DNA of 64,000 nt from Bacillota bacterium (GTDB taxonomy: Bacteria > Bacillota > Clostridia > Acetivibrionales > DTU013). Below the pieces are notes generated by a model. The model was not told where the DNA came from and did not search any database. It worked only from the letters and a program-made list of their open reading frames with translations. The position numbers and the translations under genes were made by a program. This document shows, piece after piece, positions 42,416 through 51,960 of the stretch (its first letter is position 1; each line of letters opens with the position of its first letter). The DNA lies in assembly GCA_023433505.1 (NCBI GenBank), contig JAEZCO010000007.1, positions 62,001 through 126,000 on the forward strand, read 5' to 3'.

Positions 42416-43408
42416 TTATTGTCCAAACAGCACTTTACGCATATAGGCGCTTGCTTTACAAGCGTCGCCGGAGTTGATGATTTCCTCTGTTTCATCCTCG
42501 TCCATCCTGCCGGCGATCCCGGCAAAGGTCTCCATCCACCGTACGCTTTCGTTTACTGCATTCCGTCCGTCTTCTCTGTAGGGATACTGGTCCGTAGAAA
42601 TCCACCGGTCATATCCCGTCTTTTTTAACCAGTAGAATAGTTCAATAAAAGGAATCGTATGAATGGAGCCTACGATCATGTCATCATCCCAGAAACAGTA
42701 GTTGTCGTTCAAATGCAAATGGAAAAGCTTGTTCCCGTATTTTTTAAGCACTGCCACCGATTCCGCCACGTTTTCGTAGGCAACCTGCGCATGGCCGTAA
42801 TCAATGGTTATACCGCAATTGTCCGCTCCGATCTCCCTGACCATCAGAAGCGTGCTGTAAACCGTCGACGGGTAGCTTCTGTTGCGGGGCTCCTTTATTT
42901 TGTATTCAATGGAAATATCGATGTCCCGGTTGTAGGCACAGCATTCCGCTACGCCCTCCTCGAACCAGGTGCGCTCCTTTATGTAGTCTCCCTGGAAGCT
43001 GTAGTCATACCCGTCCTGACCGGGCCACAGGCTTATGAGCGGACACCCCAGTTCCTTTGCAATATCCATCATTTGCCGGGTAGTTTCCACAGCTTCCTTG
43101 CGGATCCCCGCATCCTTGCTGCTGAATGCCCCGTTCTTCCATTTGGCTTCTCCGAAATGGTCGGGAATAATTGACACCAGCTTCAGGCCGCTCTTTTTAA
43201 GCAGCTCTGCTATGAGTTTTTTATTCTCCTGCGTAACATGCCAGGTGCCGACAAGCTCCACACCCGTCACGCCCTCGATGGATTGGACCCTTTCAAACAA
43301 CTGCTCTACGGTGAAGGGAGCAGAATAACCGCCGGTACAATACCTGTCGCTGCAGCTCCCCACATTTCCCAGAATAACGCTTAGCTTCGGATGATATTTC
43401 TGTTCCAT
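42416..43408 (-). CDS. Sugar phosphate isomerase/epimerase (xylose isomerase-like TIM barrel)
   Basis: 330 aa AP-endonuclease-2/xylose-isomerase-like barrel. Metal-binding acidic and His residues are in DISIEYK, NCGITIDYGHAQVA, LFHLHLNDN and IPFIELF. Such enzymes interconvert sugars or keto sugars; the exact reaction cannot be read. GGAGGG is 9 bases before ATG. It overlaps the end of the rhamnosidase gene by 28 bases, so it belongs to the same operon and likely processes its product or a related sugar. Confidence 0.87.
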   Translation of the reverse strand: MEQKYHPKLSVILGNVGSCSDRYCTGGYSAPFTVEQLFERVQSIEGVTGVELVGTWHVTQENKKLIAELLKKSGLKLVSIIPDHFGEAKWKNGAFSSKDAGIRKEAVETTRQMMDIAKELGCPLISLWPGQDGYDYSFQGDYIKERTWFEEGVAECCAYNRDIDISIEYKIKEPRNRSYPSTVYSTLLMVREIGADNCGITIDYGHAQVAYENVAESVAVLKKYGNKLFHLHLNDNYCFWDDDMIVGSIHTIPFIELFYWLKKTGYDRWISTDQYPYREDGRNAVNESVRWMETFAGIAGRMDEDETEEIINSGDACKASAYMRKVLFGQ

Positions 43409-46101
43409 GGTTTACAACCCTCCCTGATTTGAATCTTATATTGTCCCGGCCTCAACAGCAGCCGGATTTTTTCACTTTCCCCTTCGGGCATTGCGGCTTC
43501 TCTGTCCGTCTTCACACCGTTGACGAATATTTGCGTTTCCGTCCCGTATTCCAATGGAGCAATAAATTCTGCCAGGGTATTCCAGGGAATGCGCAAATTA
43601 AATTCGATCCGGCCTTCCGTCTGCGTCCACCCGCTTTCAAGCCTTCCCTTAACTGTCTCATATGCGGTGCGCGCATAACTGAGCCCTTCAATCACTTGAG
43701 GCGCTATCCGGACAACCTCTCCGGCAAGTCCATGTTCCGGCCGGATTCCCCCGGCCGCCTTATAAAACCAGGTGGAAAAAGCACCGTGCATCGGATGGTC
43801 ATGGGAGTTCATATTGGGTCCATCGTCAAGCTCCCACCGCTCCCAGACGGTTGTTGCTCCATTGGCAAGCATATAGCCGATACTTGGGTATTTCTCCTGT
43901 GCCGCCAGCTTATAAGCCAGATCGTTTCTTCTTTCCATATCCAGCACATCATACAGGTATTTTGTAGCCTGATTCCCTGTAGTGATACGGTAATCACTGT
44001 TTACGAGCTCCGAGACAAGATTGCCGAATACGTCCTCTCGCAGTTCCTCCGGTACAATTCCCAAAAACAGGGGGAAAATATTGGCTCCCTGGGAATTCGG
44101 TCGGTAGTACCCCTTTTCCCTGCAAAGGAAAGTCCTGTTGACGGCGTTTTTGGCCTTTTCCGCTATATCCCCAAAGTATTTTACATCCTCCGGCCTTCCA
44201 AGCAGTTCAGCAGCTTTTTGCAGGATAGTGCAATCGTAGTACAGGTAACCGGTGGTGATAATCTGGTTCGGGATATTGGCCGGGACCGCATTTTCCCCCC
44301 AGCCCAGGGTGCATTCCGTCATGGGCGGCGCCCAATCACCGAAATAGCTGATGTCCATAAGGCCGTCCACCGTCTGGGAGTCCAGAAATGCCACATACTT
44401 TTTCATTCCCTCGTAATGCCTTTCAATTGCGTGCTTATCTCCGTAAAACCTGTAAAGCAGCCAGGGAATCAGCACATAGACGCTGGAGACATGGGAAGCC
44501 GGCCTTCCGCCGTAAAAAAACGGCGCTGTGTCGGGAATGCTTCCGGTGATCTTATCCTGGGCATCGGAAATATCCTCAAGCCACTTTTCATAAAAGAGGA
44601 GCAGGTCAAAGTTAAAAAGGCCTTCTTCACACCTCACCGTCATATCGTTCAGCCAGGCCAGGCGTTCATCGCGCTGAGGACAGTCGGTGGGCACACTGTG
44701 CAGATTGTTTCTTTCGGTTTGGACCACGGTATTGTAAATCCTGTTAAGCAGCATGGAGCTGCATTGAAATTCCCCGGCACGCCGGACTGCCGAATGGACA
44801 CAATATCCCGCAAAGCCGTCAATCAGAATCCCTGGATCTATCTCAACCTGGACATACCTGAAGCCGTGGTAGGTAAAACGAGGTTTATACGTCTCAACGC
44901 CTTCACCCTTCAGGATATAGATATCACGTGCCTTTGCATCCCGAAGGTTTTTCTGGTTTACGGAATGGTCGGCATTTAACACCTCTCCATAACTGAGAAC
45001 TACTTTCTGTCCCGCCATGCCCCGCACCTTGATCTCCGCCCATCCGGCTATATTACGGCCCAGATCATATGTATAGCTGTACCGGTGGACATAACGGACC
45101 TGCACCGGCATCAACCGCTCGGTTTCAAGAATCGGGGGCATCAACTGCGCCACCAGCATGCCGCAGGGTTCTACGGCCGCTGCCGCAGGCTTCCACTGCG
45201 CCGGATCCGTCACATAACCCGGCAGGTTCCAGCCTGGCTTCTCAAACCGTGCATCGTAAAGCTCTCCATCATAAATATTGTTTTCCCGGATGGGACCTTC
45301 GGAGCAAACCCAACCTTCTTCCGCATCATCGCTGCTGAATATGCAAACCCTCCGGCCGTCGAGGGTTTTGACGCGAAGATCGCAGAGGACCATTGGGGTA
45401 CCATGCCAGTCGGGCATCCTGCCGATGAGCTTGGTAAAGCTTTCGTGCAAATGACCGTACCATCCCTCTCCCAACTGTATGCCAAGTGTATTTTCCCCTT
45501 CCGAAAGAAGGTCTCCTACATCATAAACCGAATACAGCACCCGCTTGGAGTAATCCGTCCAGCCCGGTTCAAGCTGTCTTTCCCCTACCCGCTTTCCGTT
45601 GACGGTAAGCTCATAATATCCAATGCCGCTGATATAGACTCTTGCCTCCGCAGCCTGGCCGGAAAGCTCAAAATGCTTTAAAAACAGGGGACTGACACCC
45701 CATTGGGGTCTTGGCGCCTGAATCCATTTTCCTTTCCAGTCCGAGGGATTGAAAAGACCTGTTTCAAAGCTGGCAACCTTACTTTCGGCGGCCTGTCCGG
45801 CATCATCCGTCCATACCAGCACCCTCCAGAAGTACCGCTTTGCACTTTCAAGCGCTTTGCCGCCGAACGCTATTCCCGAAGAGGCACTGCTCCTGACGAC
45901 CCCACTGTCCCAGACGTTTCCCGCGCCGGAGTTTATACCCTCCTCCGAATCGGCTACCAGTATCCTGTACCCGTTCTGTATTCCCGGAGCGTTCCCGCCG
46001 CCGGCAGTCCAGGAAAACCTTGGTTTGGCATTCTGTATTCCCAGGGGATCTTCCAGATACTCACACCTTAAGCCATCCGGAATATCCATATTCCTTATCA
46101 T
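43381..46101 (-). CDS. Alpha-L-rhamnosidase, GH78 family
   Basis: 906 aa with the domain order of GH78: N-terminal beta domains (PLGIQNAKPRFSW start, typical), the Bac_rhamnosid_N region (GIGYYELTVNGKRVGERQLEPGWTDYSKR), the concanavalin-like domain, and the (alpha/alpha)6 catalytic domain with HSVPTDCPQRDERLAWLNDM (general-acid region) and TTVWERWELDDG. It releases terminal L-rhamnose from plant polysaccharide or glycoside fragments. No signal peptide, so it acts on imported oligosaccharides brought in by the LplABC-type importer encoded just upstream. First gene of the enzyme set. Confidence 0.95.
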   Translation of the reverse strand: MIRNMDIPDGLRCEYLEDPLGIQNAKPRFSWTAGGGNAPGIQNGYRILVADSEEGINSGAGNVWDSGVVRSSASSGIAFGGKALESAKRYFWRVLVWTDDAGQAAESKVASFETGLFNPSDWKGKWIQAPRPQWGVSPLFLKHFELSGQAAEARVYISGIGYYELTVNGKRVGERQLEPGWTDYSKRVLYSVYDVGDLLSEGENTLGIQLGEGWYGHLHESFTKLIGRMPDWHGTPMVLCDLRVKTLDGRRVCIFSSDDAEEGWVCSEGPIRENNIYDGELYDARFEKPGWNLPGYVTDPAQWKPAAAAVEPCGMLVAQLMPPILETERLMPVQVRYVHRYSYTYDLGRNIAGWAEIKVRGMAGQKVVLSYGEVLNADHSVNQKNLRDAKARDIYILKGEGVETYKPRFTYHGFRYVQVEIDPGILIDGFAGYCVHSAVRRAGEFQCSSMLLNRIYNTVVQTERNNLHSVPTDCPQRDERLAWLNDMTVRCEEGLFNFDLLLFYEKWLEDISDAQDKITGSIPDTAPFFYGGRPASHVSSVYVLIPWLLYRFYGDKHAIERHYEGMKKYVAFLDSQTVDGLMDISYFGDWAPPMTECTLGWGENAVPANIPNQIITTGYLYYDCTILQKAAELLGRPEDVKYFGDIAEKAKNAVNRTFLCREKGYYRPNSQGANIFPLFLGIVPEELREDVFGNLVSELVNSDYRITTGNQATKYLYDVLDMERRNDLAYKLAAQEKYPSIGYMLANGATTVWERWELDDGPNMNSHDHPMHGAFSTWFYKAAGGIRPEHGLAGEVVRIAPQVIEGLSYARTAYETVKGRLESGWTQTEGRIEFNLRIPWNTLAEFIAPLEYGTETQIFVNGVKTDREAAMPEGESEKIRLLLRPGQYKIQIREGCKPWNRNIIRS

Positions 46102-46221
46102 CCTGTATCCATCCTTTCCTTGTAAGCAAGAGGGTATGGCATGATTTCCATCCCCTCTTGATGCTGGTCATACCGCCCGGGCGGAACTAACCGAAATAAA
46201 GCGGGTCAAATGCAAACCGGG

Positions 46222-47940
46222 TCAATTCTCTGTTAATTTGAGAATTTCACTGATGTATGCGTCGTAATCCGGTTTCCTGAAATCCGTCAGTTTTTGCGCC
46301 CCCATGGAGTTTACATCTTTTACGATTTTTACCCTCATTTGCTCAAACTCTGCATCACTCTTTGCGAGTACGATCTTAGGCATATTGTTGAGAACATATT
46401 CCTTTATTTTGTTATCAATCTCTTTCAGCTCCCCTTCATATGGCTTGAGTCCATATTGCCAAACTTCATCCCAGGTGTGGTATTTTGCCTTTTTAAAGTT
46501 TTCTATAGGAGCGTTGACACCGTATTTGTCACAGTATTCCTTGACCATCCCGCTGGAGTTGTACTGCTTGAAATACTCTTCCGAATTGGCAAGTGTGATG
46601 GGCGTATCGGTCCTTTCATCCATAAACGGTCCTGCAAATGCCGTAAACAAAGGCCCCTTGGCTTCTCCGGCCTTTAATTGCCGCACATACTCATCCTTCA
46701 TCTGCGGTTTCCCGTCCACCATGTCCCAGCTCTCGCCCTTTACTCCGTTACTCAGCAGATAAGCGCCGTCATAGGACCAGACAAAATTCAAAAGGTCCAT
46801 GGCCCTTTCGGGATTTTTGCACTTTTTGCTGATGGCATAGGGGCATTGGCCCTGGGAATAGGCATAGCTGGAGGTAAAGGCATCGTTCTCAAAATTTTCA
46901 AATTTGATGGGCAGGAAGATCTTGCCGGGGTCCTTGTCGATGGGTACGGTTGCAAACCAACCGAAGGGTACGTAGAATACCTGTCCCGCCATGATTTTTT
47001 CGGCCCATTGGTCATATTTCATTGTCACCGTATCCGGATCCAAAATCCCCATCTGCCTGGCTTTATTAAAATACTTGAATAATTTCCACGTGGGGGAATC
47101 AGCGCTTTCCATCCCGTTTACATACCGGTCCAGCGCAAAGATGTTGGTACCGACCAGCCCATAATTGTCAAGCTTCCTGAAGCCGATGAAAGCTTCTGCC
47201 GCTGTGAGGGAGAAGGTATTCCAGCCCGGATCCGCGAGACACCCGCTCATGGCGTAGGTCTTCTTTCCATCGGCGGTTTTTGGGAATTTGTCCTGCATCT
47301 GCTTAAGGACATTGAGCAGGTCATCCATGGTTTTCACTTCCGGTTCTCCCATGGCCTTGTATAAATCCCAGCGGATGTACGGAGCTACCGTGGGGAATCC
47401 GGCCTGGTAGTCAACACCGGCCCTGACGGGGATAAAATAGAGCTTTCCGTCCTTGCTGTAATACTTTTTGGAAAATTCCACCGCAAACCGGCCGGCTCCC
47501 TTGGAGGCAATCTCACTGCCCCTGGCGGCCAGCAGGTCATCCAGCGGAATTACAGCGTCGGCGCCCAGCAGCACGTTCCTCTGTTCCGGTGTAATACCTA
47601 CAACGATATCCGGCAGGTCATCGGAAGCAATCAATGCATTCAACTGTGTGGTCAGATCCATACCGCTGTCGGACATTACATCAATGGAAATACCGGTGAG
47701 CTTTTCTATTTCTTTTGTAACCGGATCGTCCTGTACTCCGGTCATCTGGGAAACTCCATGCATCAATACCGAGATTGTTGCCTTCTTCAACTCCTGCTGT
47801 GTTGCTGCCGTGTTGCTTTTTTGCGTATTTCCTCCTGCCGAGCCGGTTTCCGTACTGCCGGCATTCCCACCGCAGCCTGCGGCAGACAGCACTATTGCCA
47901 TTACAAGCAGTACACCAAAGAATTTTGAAGCTTTTTTCAT
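46222..47940 (-). CDS. Oligosaccharide-binding lipoprotein (LplA/YtcQ type)
   Basis: 572 aa, the large size typical of LplA-type binding proteins. Lipobox VLSAAGC (about 17-23), then a Gly/Ser/Thr-rich linker and a type 1 extracellular solute-binding fold (GVSQMTGVQDDPVTKEIEKLTG, YFIPVRAGVDYQAGFPTVAPYIRWDLYK). It delivers an oligosaccharide, likely rhamnose-containing, to the two permeases upstream. No ATPase gene is adjacent, as usual for this class, which shares an MsmX-like ATPase encoded elsewhere. Confidence 0.93.
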   Translation of the reverse strand: MKKASKFFGVLLVMAIVLSAAGCGGNAGSTETGSAGGNTQKSNTAATQQELKKATISVLMHGVSQMTGVQDDPVTKEIEKLTGISIDVMSDSGMDLTTQLNALIASDDLPDIVVGITPEQRNVLLGADAVIPLDDLLAARGSEIASKGAGRFAVEFSKKYYSKDGKLYFIPVRAGVDYQAGFPTVAPYIRWDLYKAMGEPEVKTMDDLLNVLKQMQDKFPKTADGKKTYAMSGCLADPGWNTFSLTAAEAFIGFRKLDNYGLVGTNIFALDRYVNGMESADSPTWKLFKYFNKARQMGILDPDTVTMKYDQWAEKIMAGQVFYVPFGWFATVPIDKDPGKIFLPIKFENFENDAFTSSYAYSQGQCPYAISKKCKNPERAMDLLNFVWSYDGAYLLSNGVKGESWDMVDGKPQMKDEYVRQLKAGEAKGPLFTAFAGPFMDERTDTPITLANSEEYFKQYNSSGMVKEYCDKYGVNAPIENFKKAKYHTWDEVWQYGLKPYEGELKEIDNKIKEYVLNNMPKIVLAKSDAEFEQMRVKIVKDVNSMGAQKLTDFRKPDYDAYISEILKLTEN

Positions 47941-47989
47941 CCTAACTTCCTCCCTTTTATTTTAAAATGGTATAGCATTTACAACACGC

Positions 47990-48862
47990 TTACCCTTTGA
48001 TGGAACCGATAAGAATCCCCTTGATGAAATACTTTTGCAAAAAAGGATAGACCAGCATAATAGGGATCATGGTAATCACTGATATTGTCGTTTTTATACT
48101 CAGCGAACTGACCTGGCCGGCTTTTTGAGCCGCCGTGTTGACATCGCTGATCAGTGTGCTGTCCATTGTCTGCAGATACTCCAGCAATTGCAGCTGCAAG
48201 GTCTTTAAGCTGCGGCTTCGTACAAGGTAAAAGTTGTCCTGCCAGGAATTCCACTGCCCCACGGCACTGAAAACAGCAATAGCTGCAAGTACCGGCGTAC
48301 AGACCGGCAGAATGATTCTTAAGAAAATCATCAGATAACCGGCGCCATCAATTTTTGCCGCCTCCTCCAGCGATATGGGAAGCCCTTCGATATAGGTCTT
48401 GACAAGTATGACAAAGAATGGTCCCACCGCACCCGGTATTATGTATAACAGATAATTGTTGTTAAGTCCATAGGTTTTCATGGTAATATAGTATGGAATC
48501 AATCCGGCACTCAAATACATGGTAATGATCATCATACGGTAGAACAATCTGCGGAAGACCAGTTCTCTTTTCGTCAGAAGATAGGCAAACATAGCCGAAA
48601 AGAATACGGTCACAACGGTTCCCGCCACAGCTCTGGAAGCAGATATGAACGCTGCGTTGACGATTTCCTTCCTGAGCAGCAGTTTGGCATAGCTCTGAAT
48701 TGTAAAACTCCTGGGCAGCAGCCATATTGGTGCTCTTGCCGCCTCAATGCTGTCGCTTAGCGAATAGATGATCAGAAAGTAAAACGGATACACGCATATG
48801 AAGGCGAACAGTAAAAGTATGAAATGATTGAAAACATCAAAAGCCGTATTTTTTTTATGCAT
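47990..48862 (-). CDS. Carbohydrate ABC transporter permease (LplC/YtcP type)
   Basis: 290 aa with six membrane helices; the EAA loop reads EGLPISLEEAAKIDGAGYLMIFLRIILP (about 180-207), the contact site for the ATPase, and the C-terminal segment PFLQKYFIKGILIGSIKG is typical of the LplC group. GGAGGG lies 11 bases before ATG. Second permease of the heterodimer, between the first permease and the binding-protein gene. Confidence 0.94.
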   Translation of the reverse strand: MHKKNTAFDVFNHFILLLFAFICVYPFYFLIIYSLSDSIEAARAPIWLLPRSFTIQSYAKLLLRKEIVNAAFISASRAVAGTVVTVFFSAMFAYLLTKRELVFRRLFYRMMIITMYLSAGLIPYYITMKTYGLNNNYLLYIIPGAVGPFFVILVKTYIEGLPISLEEAAKIDGAGYLMIFLRIILPVCTPVLAAIAVFSAVGQWNSWQDNFYLVRSRSLKTLQLQLLEYLQTMDSTLISDVNTAAQKAGQVSSLSIKTTISVITMIPIMLVYPFLQKYFIKGILIGSIKG

Positions 48863-48900
48863 TGAGCAATAGGCCCTCCTCTTTGCGGACTTGGAATATT

Positions 48901-49848
48901 TTATATGATAGAATTTCCGAGAACCTTCCGGGCTATGCGGTTTACCGTAAACAGCAGAATGATGCTGATCACCGACTGGGACAGGCCCATCGCCGTGGCA
49001 AAGGAAATTTCACCATTCCCCAGCCCCACTCTGTAAACATAGGTGGAAATAACATCCAGCCGTTCCGATACCAGCGGATTGTAAAATACGTAGTACTGCT
49101 CAAAGCCCGCATTCATCAAGCCGCTGATTCCAAGGACCAGCAGTACGAAATACGTGGATTTTATACTCTGGAGCGTAATATGGAAAACTTTCTGAAAGCG
49201 GTTGGCGCCATCTATTTCTGCTGCATCATATAGCTCAGGATCTATTCCAGCTATTGCAGCCAAATATATTATCGCGCTCCAGCCGGTCCCTTTCCATACC
49301 CCAAGCAGCGTCTGGAAAAGGTATGCCATATCCGCGTTGCCCAGCAGGTTGGAAGGCTCATTCATAAGGCCCAGGCTTGAAAGCAGCATATTCACCTGCC
49401 CTTCGGTGCTGAAAAACATAAAGCAGATGGAATAAACCAATATCCAGGATATAAAGTTCGGGAAAGACGTAAAGGTCTGGATAAGTCTTGAAAACTTCCG
49501 GTTGCGGACCTCGGAGAGAAGGACCGCAAAGAGGACCGGGACCGGAGATGCAAGTATGCCCAGGACGCCGTACACAAGGGTATTTTTAAATACTACGGGG
49601 AACCGGCTGCCTGTGCCGAAAAGCTTTGCAAACTGACTAAGGCCTGTAAATTCCTGTCTGAATATGCCTATGCCCGGCTTGTAATCGACAAAGGCATAAA
49701 GCCATCCAAAAAGCTGAACGTAATAAAACATAAATAAAAAAAGAACAAAGGGTAAGGCTAGAAAAAGAAGGGTATAGTCCACTTTTTTCCTTTTGGGCTT
49801 GCTTCCTGCAGGGCCGGTAAGCGTCCCTTGCACTGGAACATTCTGCAT
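48901..49848 (-). CDS. Carbohydrate ABC transporter permease (LplB type)
   Basis: 315 aa with six membrane helices; EAA loop GIDPELYDAAEIDGANRFQK. The ATG at 49848 is chosen for its GAGG 7 bases before it; the frame is open 20 codons further without one. Close paralog of the partial permease at 1-624. First gene of the transport operon, divergent from the YesM kinase gene, whose regulator probably activates it. Confidence 0.94.
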   Translation of the reverse strand: MQNVPVQGTLTGPAGSKPKRKKVDYTLLFLALPFVLFLFMFYYVQLFGWLYAFVDYKPGIGIFRQEFTGLSQFAKLFGTGSRFPVVFKNTLVYGVLGILASPVPVLFAVLLSEVRNRKFSRLIQTFTSFPNFISWILVYSICFMFFSTEGQVNMLLSSLGLMNEPSNLLGNADMAYLFQTLLGVWKGTGWSAIIYLAAIAGIDPELYDAAEIDGANRFQKVFHITLQSIKSTYFVLLVLGISGLMNAGFEQYYVFYNPLVSERLDVISTYVYRVGLGNGEISFATAMGLSQSVISIILLFTVNRIARKVLGNSII

Positions 49849-50002
49849 CCGTATACCTCGTTTCTTAAACAAGAACTGACTACAGATATCATTATACGTT
49901 CCTGTCACAGCTGCATCAATATAAAAAATTATACTTTACTCAGTTAATTATACCTGAGTTAAATCCGGCTGCCATTCACAGCAAATACCATTTTGTTTCT
50001 TA

Positions 50003-50030
50003 TTGACTTTTATGCGCCATATGGTAAAGT
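50003..50030 (+). promoter_or_regulatory. Candidate sigma-A promoter of the YesMN pair
   Basis: TTGACT (50003-50008) and TAAAGT (50025-50030) with a 16-base spacer, about 80 bases before the kinase start. The -35 box is close to consensus and the -10 box is weaker. Confidence 0.45.
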
Positions 50031-50112
50031 AGAAGTATATTCCGGGTTTCTACATTCCTGGCAGCCTTGTGTTTTAAGCTTTGTACTTTCTTATTTGATT
50101 GCAGGTGGATAA

Positions 50113-51960
50113 ATGTTGAAAATTCTCGACAGATCGAAAAATATTTTTACCCTGAAGCTGATAGGTCTATTTTCAATGATTTTAATTTTGTCCTTTGTAT
50201 TCATCTTGATTTTCAGCAGCCAGTACCTGGATCAGAAGGCTATCGGACTGGCCAAAAGCGAAAATATCAAGGCCGTGAGCACACTGCAAAGCTACATGAA
50301 GGAAAAAAACATGACCACGAAAAGAATCCTGGTCCAGCTTTACAATAGCCGCTCCTACAGTGAGATCCTCGACACTCTGGAAAATCCGCTGGATATGGAA
50401 GCCGCAAACATTTGGCTGATCAATGAATACACTCAGCTGGGGCTTTCCTCCGACAACGACCTGGTAAACATCGCGCTGATCAACCTCCACAATAATAAAA
50501 TGTACTATGCCACCAAGGGGACCACGGAGATAACGGAATTGCAAAAGGGGATGCGGGCAAGGCTTTCAGATTATTCGCAAGCGCTCAAGTTCTACGGTAC
50601 CAATATTTTACCTTCCTTTCTCGATAAGACCTTTCAGTACAACCGGTATCTGATGCCCATCGCAAGCCGCATTAAAAACACCAATATGAAGGATGATCTG
50701 GGATATCTTTTGACCGAATACAACTGTTCCAACCTTGACATACAGCTTAAAAGCTTCACTGAAGCCTATCCCTTCTCAAAGCTCTATATCCTGGGCAGTG
50801 ACGGAATGGTGATCTATGATTCCGAGAGAGAGCTTGTCAATGTACGCTATCCCTACTTTGTCACGATCAAGTCGGAGGGTTCCGGAATGTATAATATTGA
50901 TCAGCCGTCGTATGTGGAGCAGATCTATGATCCAAGCCTTGATATGTACTTTGTATGTACCATACCCCTGGATCAGCTGTATAAAGATATCCGTACACAA
51001 AAAAGCGCAATCTACCTGGTCATCATCGCCTGTGTCATTTTGGCCTTGATTGCAACCTATTTTTTCACCATGCACTATTCCAGAAGGGTTTCGATCTTAT
51101 ACCAAACCATTGGCATCATCCGGTCGGGCAACCTGTCCGTCCGGGTGCCAAAAAGCCGGGTAAAGGATGAAATATCGCAAATCTCCGATAGCATCAATGA
51201 AATGTGCGATATGCTGGAGAGCTATATTGACCGGGTTTATATTTCGGAAATACAGTCCAAGGAAAACGACATCCGGCGCAAGGACGCGGAGCTCAAGCAA
51301 AAAACAGCGCAATTGTATGCCTTGCAGGCTCAGATCAACCCCCATTTTCTTTATAACTCCCTCGAGTCTATCCGGATGCGCGCACTGTCCTATGGCAGCA
51401 GGGATGTGGCAAATATGGCGTATATCCTGTCCACCCTCTTCCGTCAGAGCCTCAAGCCCGATTTGATTGTCAGCATCTCCAATGAAATTGAAAACTGTAA
51501 GCTGTACCTGGAAATGACAAAGCTCAGATACCCCGACAAAATCAATATCAGTTTTGAAATAGCCGACGACGCATTGGCCTGCGGTATCATCCGCCACATA
51601 CTGCAGCCGGTGATCGAGAACTCGGTAAACCATGGGATCGATATCAATAAGTCCGTTAATCATATTTCTGTAAGTGTAAGCCGCAGGAACAGCCAGTTGG
51701 TCCTCCAGGTAATGGACAACGGGAAAGGCATTGAAGCCGACAGGCTGGAAATGATACAAACCGGCCTTTATGCAGAACACACGGCGGACTCCGCTAAAAT
51801 CGGCATATTCAATGTCAACCGCCGCATAAAAATGATCTTTGGCGGAGAATACGGCCTTGAAATAGAAAGCAAGCCGCTGGCAGGCACTGTCACAACGATC
51901 CGTATACCTGCGCTTGAGATGGAGGAGATGAAAAGTTATGTTCAATGTTTTAATAGCTGA
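50113..51960 (+). CDS. Sensor histidine kinase, YesM type
   Basis: 615 aa. Membrane segment at about 17-37, extracytoplasmic Cache-like domain, second membrane segment (about 297-318, AIYLVIIACVILALIATYFF), HAMP (about 320-375), His_kinase domain with LQAQINPHFLYNSLES (phospho-His 411) and HATPase with QPVIENSVNHGID and DNGKGI. It overlaps the response-regulator gene by 23 bases. It probably senses an extracellular sugar or binding-protein complex and drives the divergent importer and rhamnosidase genes. Confidence 0.93.
   Translation: MLKILDRSKNIFTLKLIGLFSMILILSFVFILIFSSQYLDQKAIGLAKSENIKAVSTLQSYMKEKNMTTKRILVQLYNSRSYSEILDTLENPLDMEAANIWLINEYTQLGLSSDNDLVNIALINLHNNKMYYATKGTTEITELQKGMRARLSDYSQALKFYGTNILPSFLDKTFQYNRYLMPIASRIKNTNMKDDLGYLLTEYNCSNLDIQLKSFTEAYPFSKLYILGSDGMVIYDSERELVNVRYPYFVTIKSEGSGMYNIDQPSYVEQIYDPSLDMYFVCTIPLDQLYKDIRTQKSAIYLVIIACVILALIATYFFTMHYSRRVSILYQTIGIIRSGNLSVRVPKSRVKDEISQISDSINEMCDMLESYIDRVYISEIQSKENDIRRKDAELKQKTAQLYALQAQINPHFLYNSLESIRMRALSYGSRDVANMAYILSTLFRQSLKPDLIVSISNEIENCKLYLEMTKLRYPDKINISFEIADDALACGIIRHILQPVIENSVNHGIDINKSVNHISVSVSRRNSQLVLQVMDNGKGIEADRLEMIQTGLYAEHTADSAKIGIFNVNRRIKMIFGGEYGLEIESKPLAGTVTTIRIPALEMEEMKSYVQCFNS

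Noticed and set aside
43429..44979. 516-codon open frame antisense to the GH78 gene
   Set aside because: Lies wholly inside a well-supported rhamnosidase gene on the other strand, has no ribosome site and no recognisable motif.
46173..46184. CCGCCCGGGCGG palindrome before the GH78 gene
   Set aside because: Short, no T-run and no second copy; cannot be assigned as terminator or operator.
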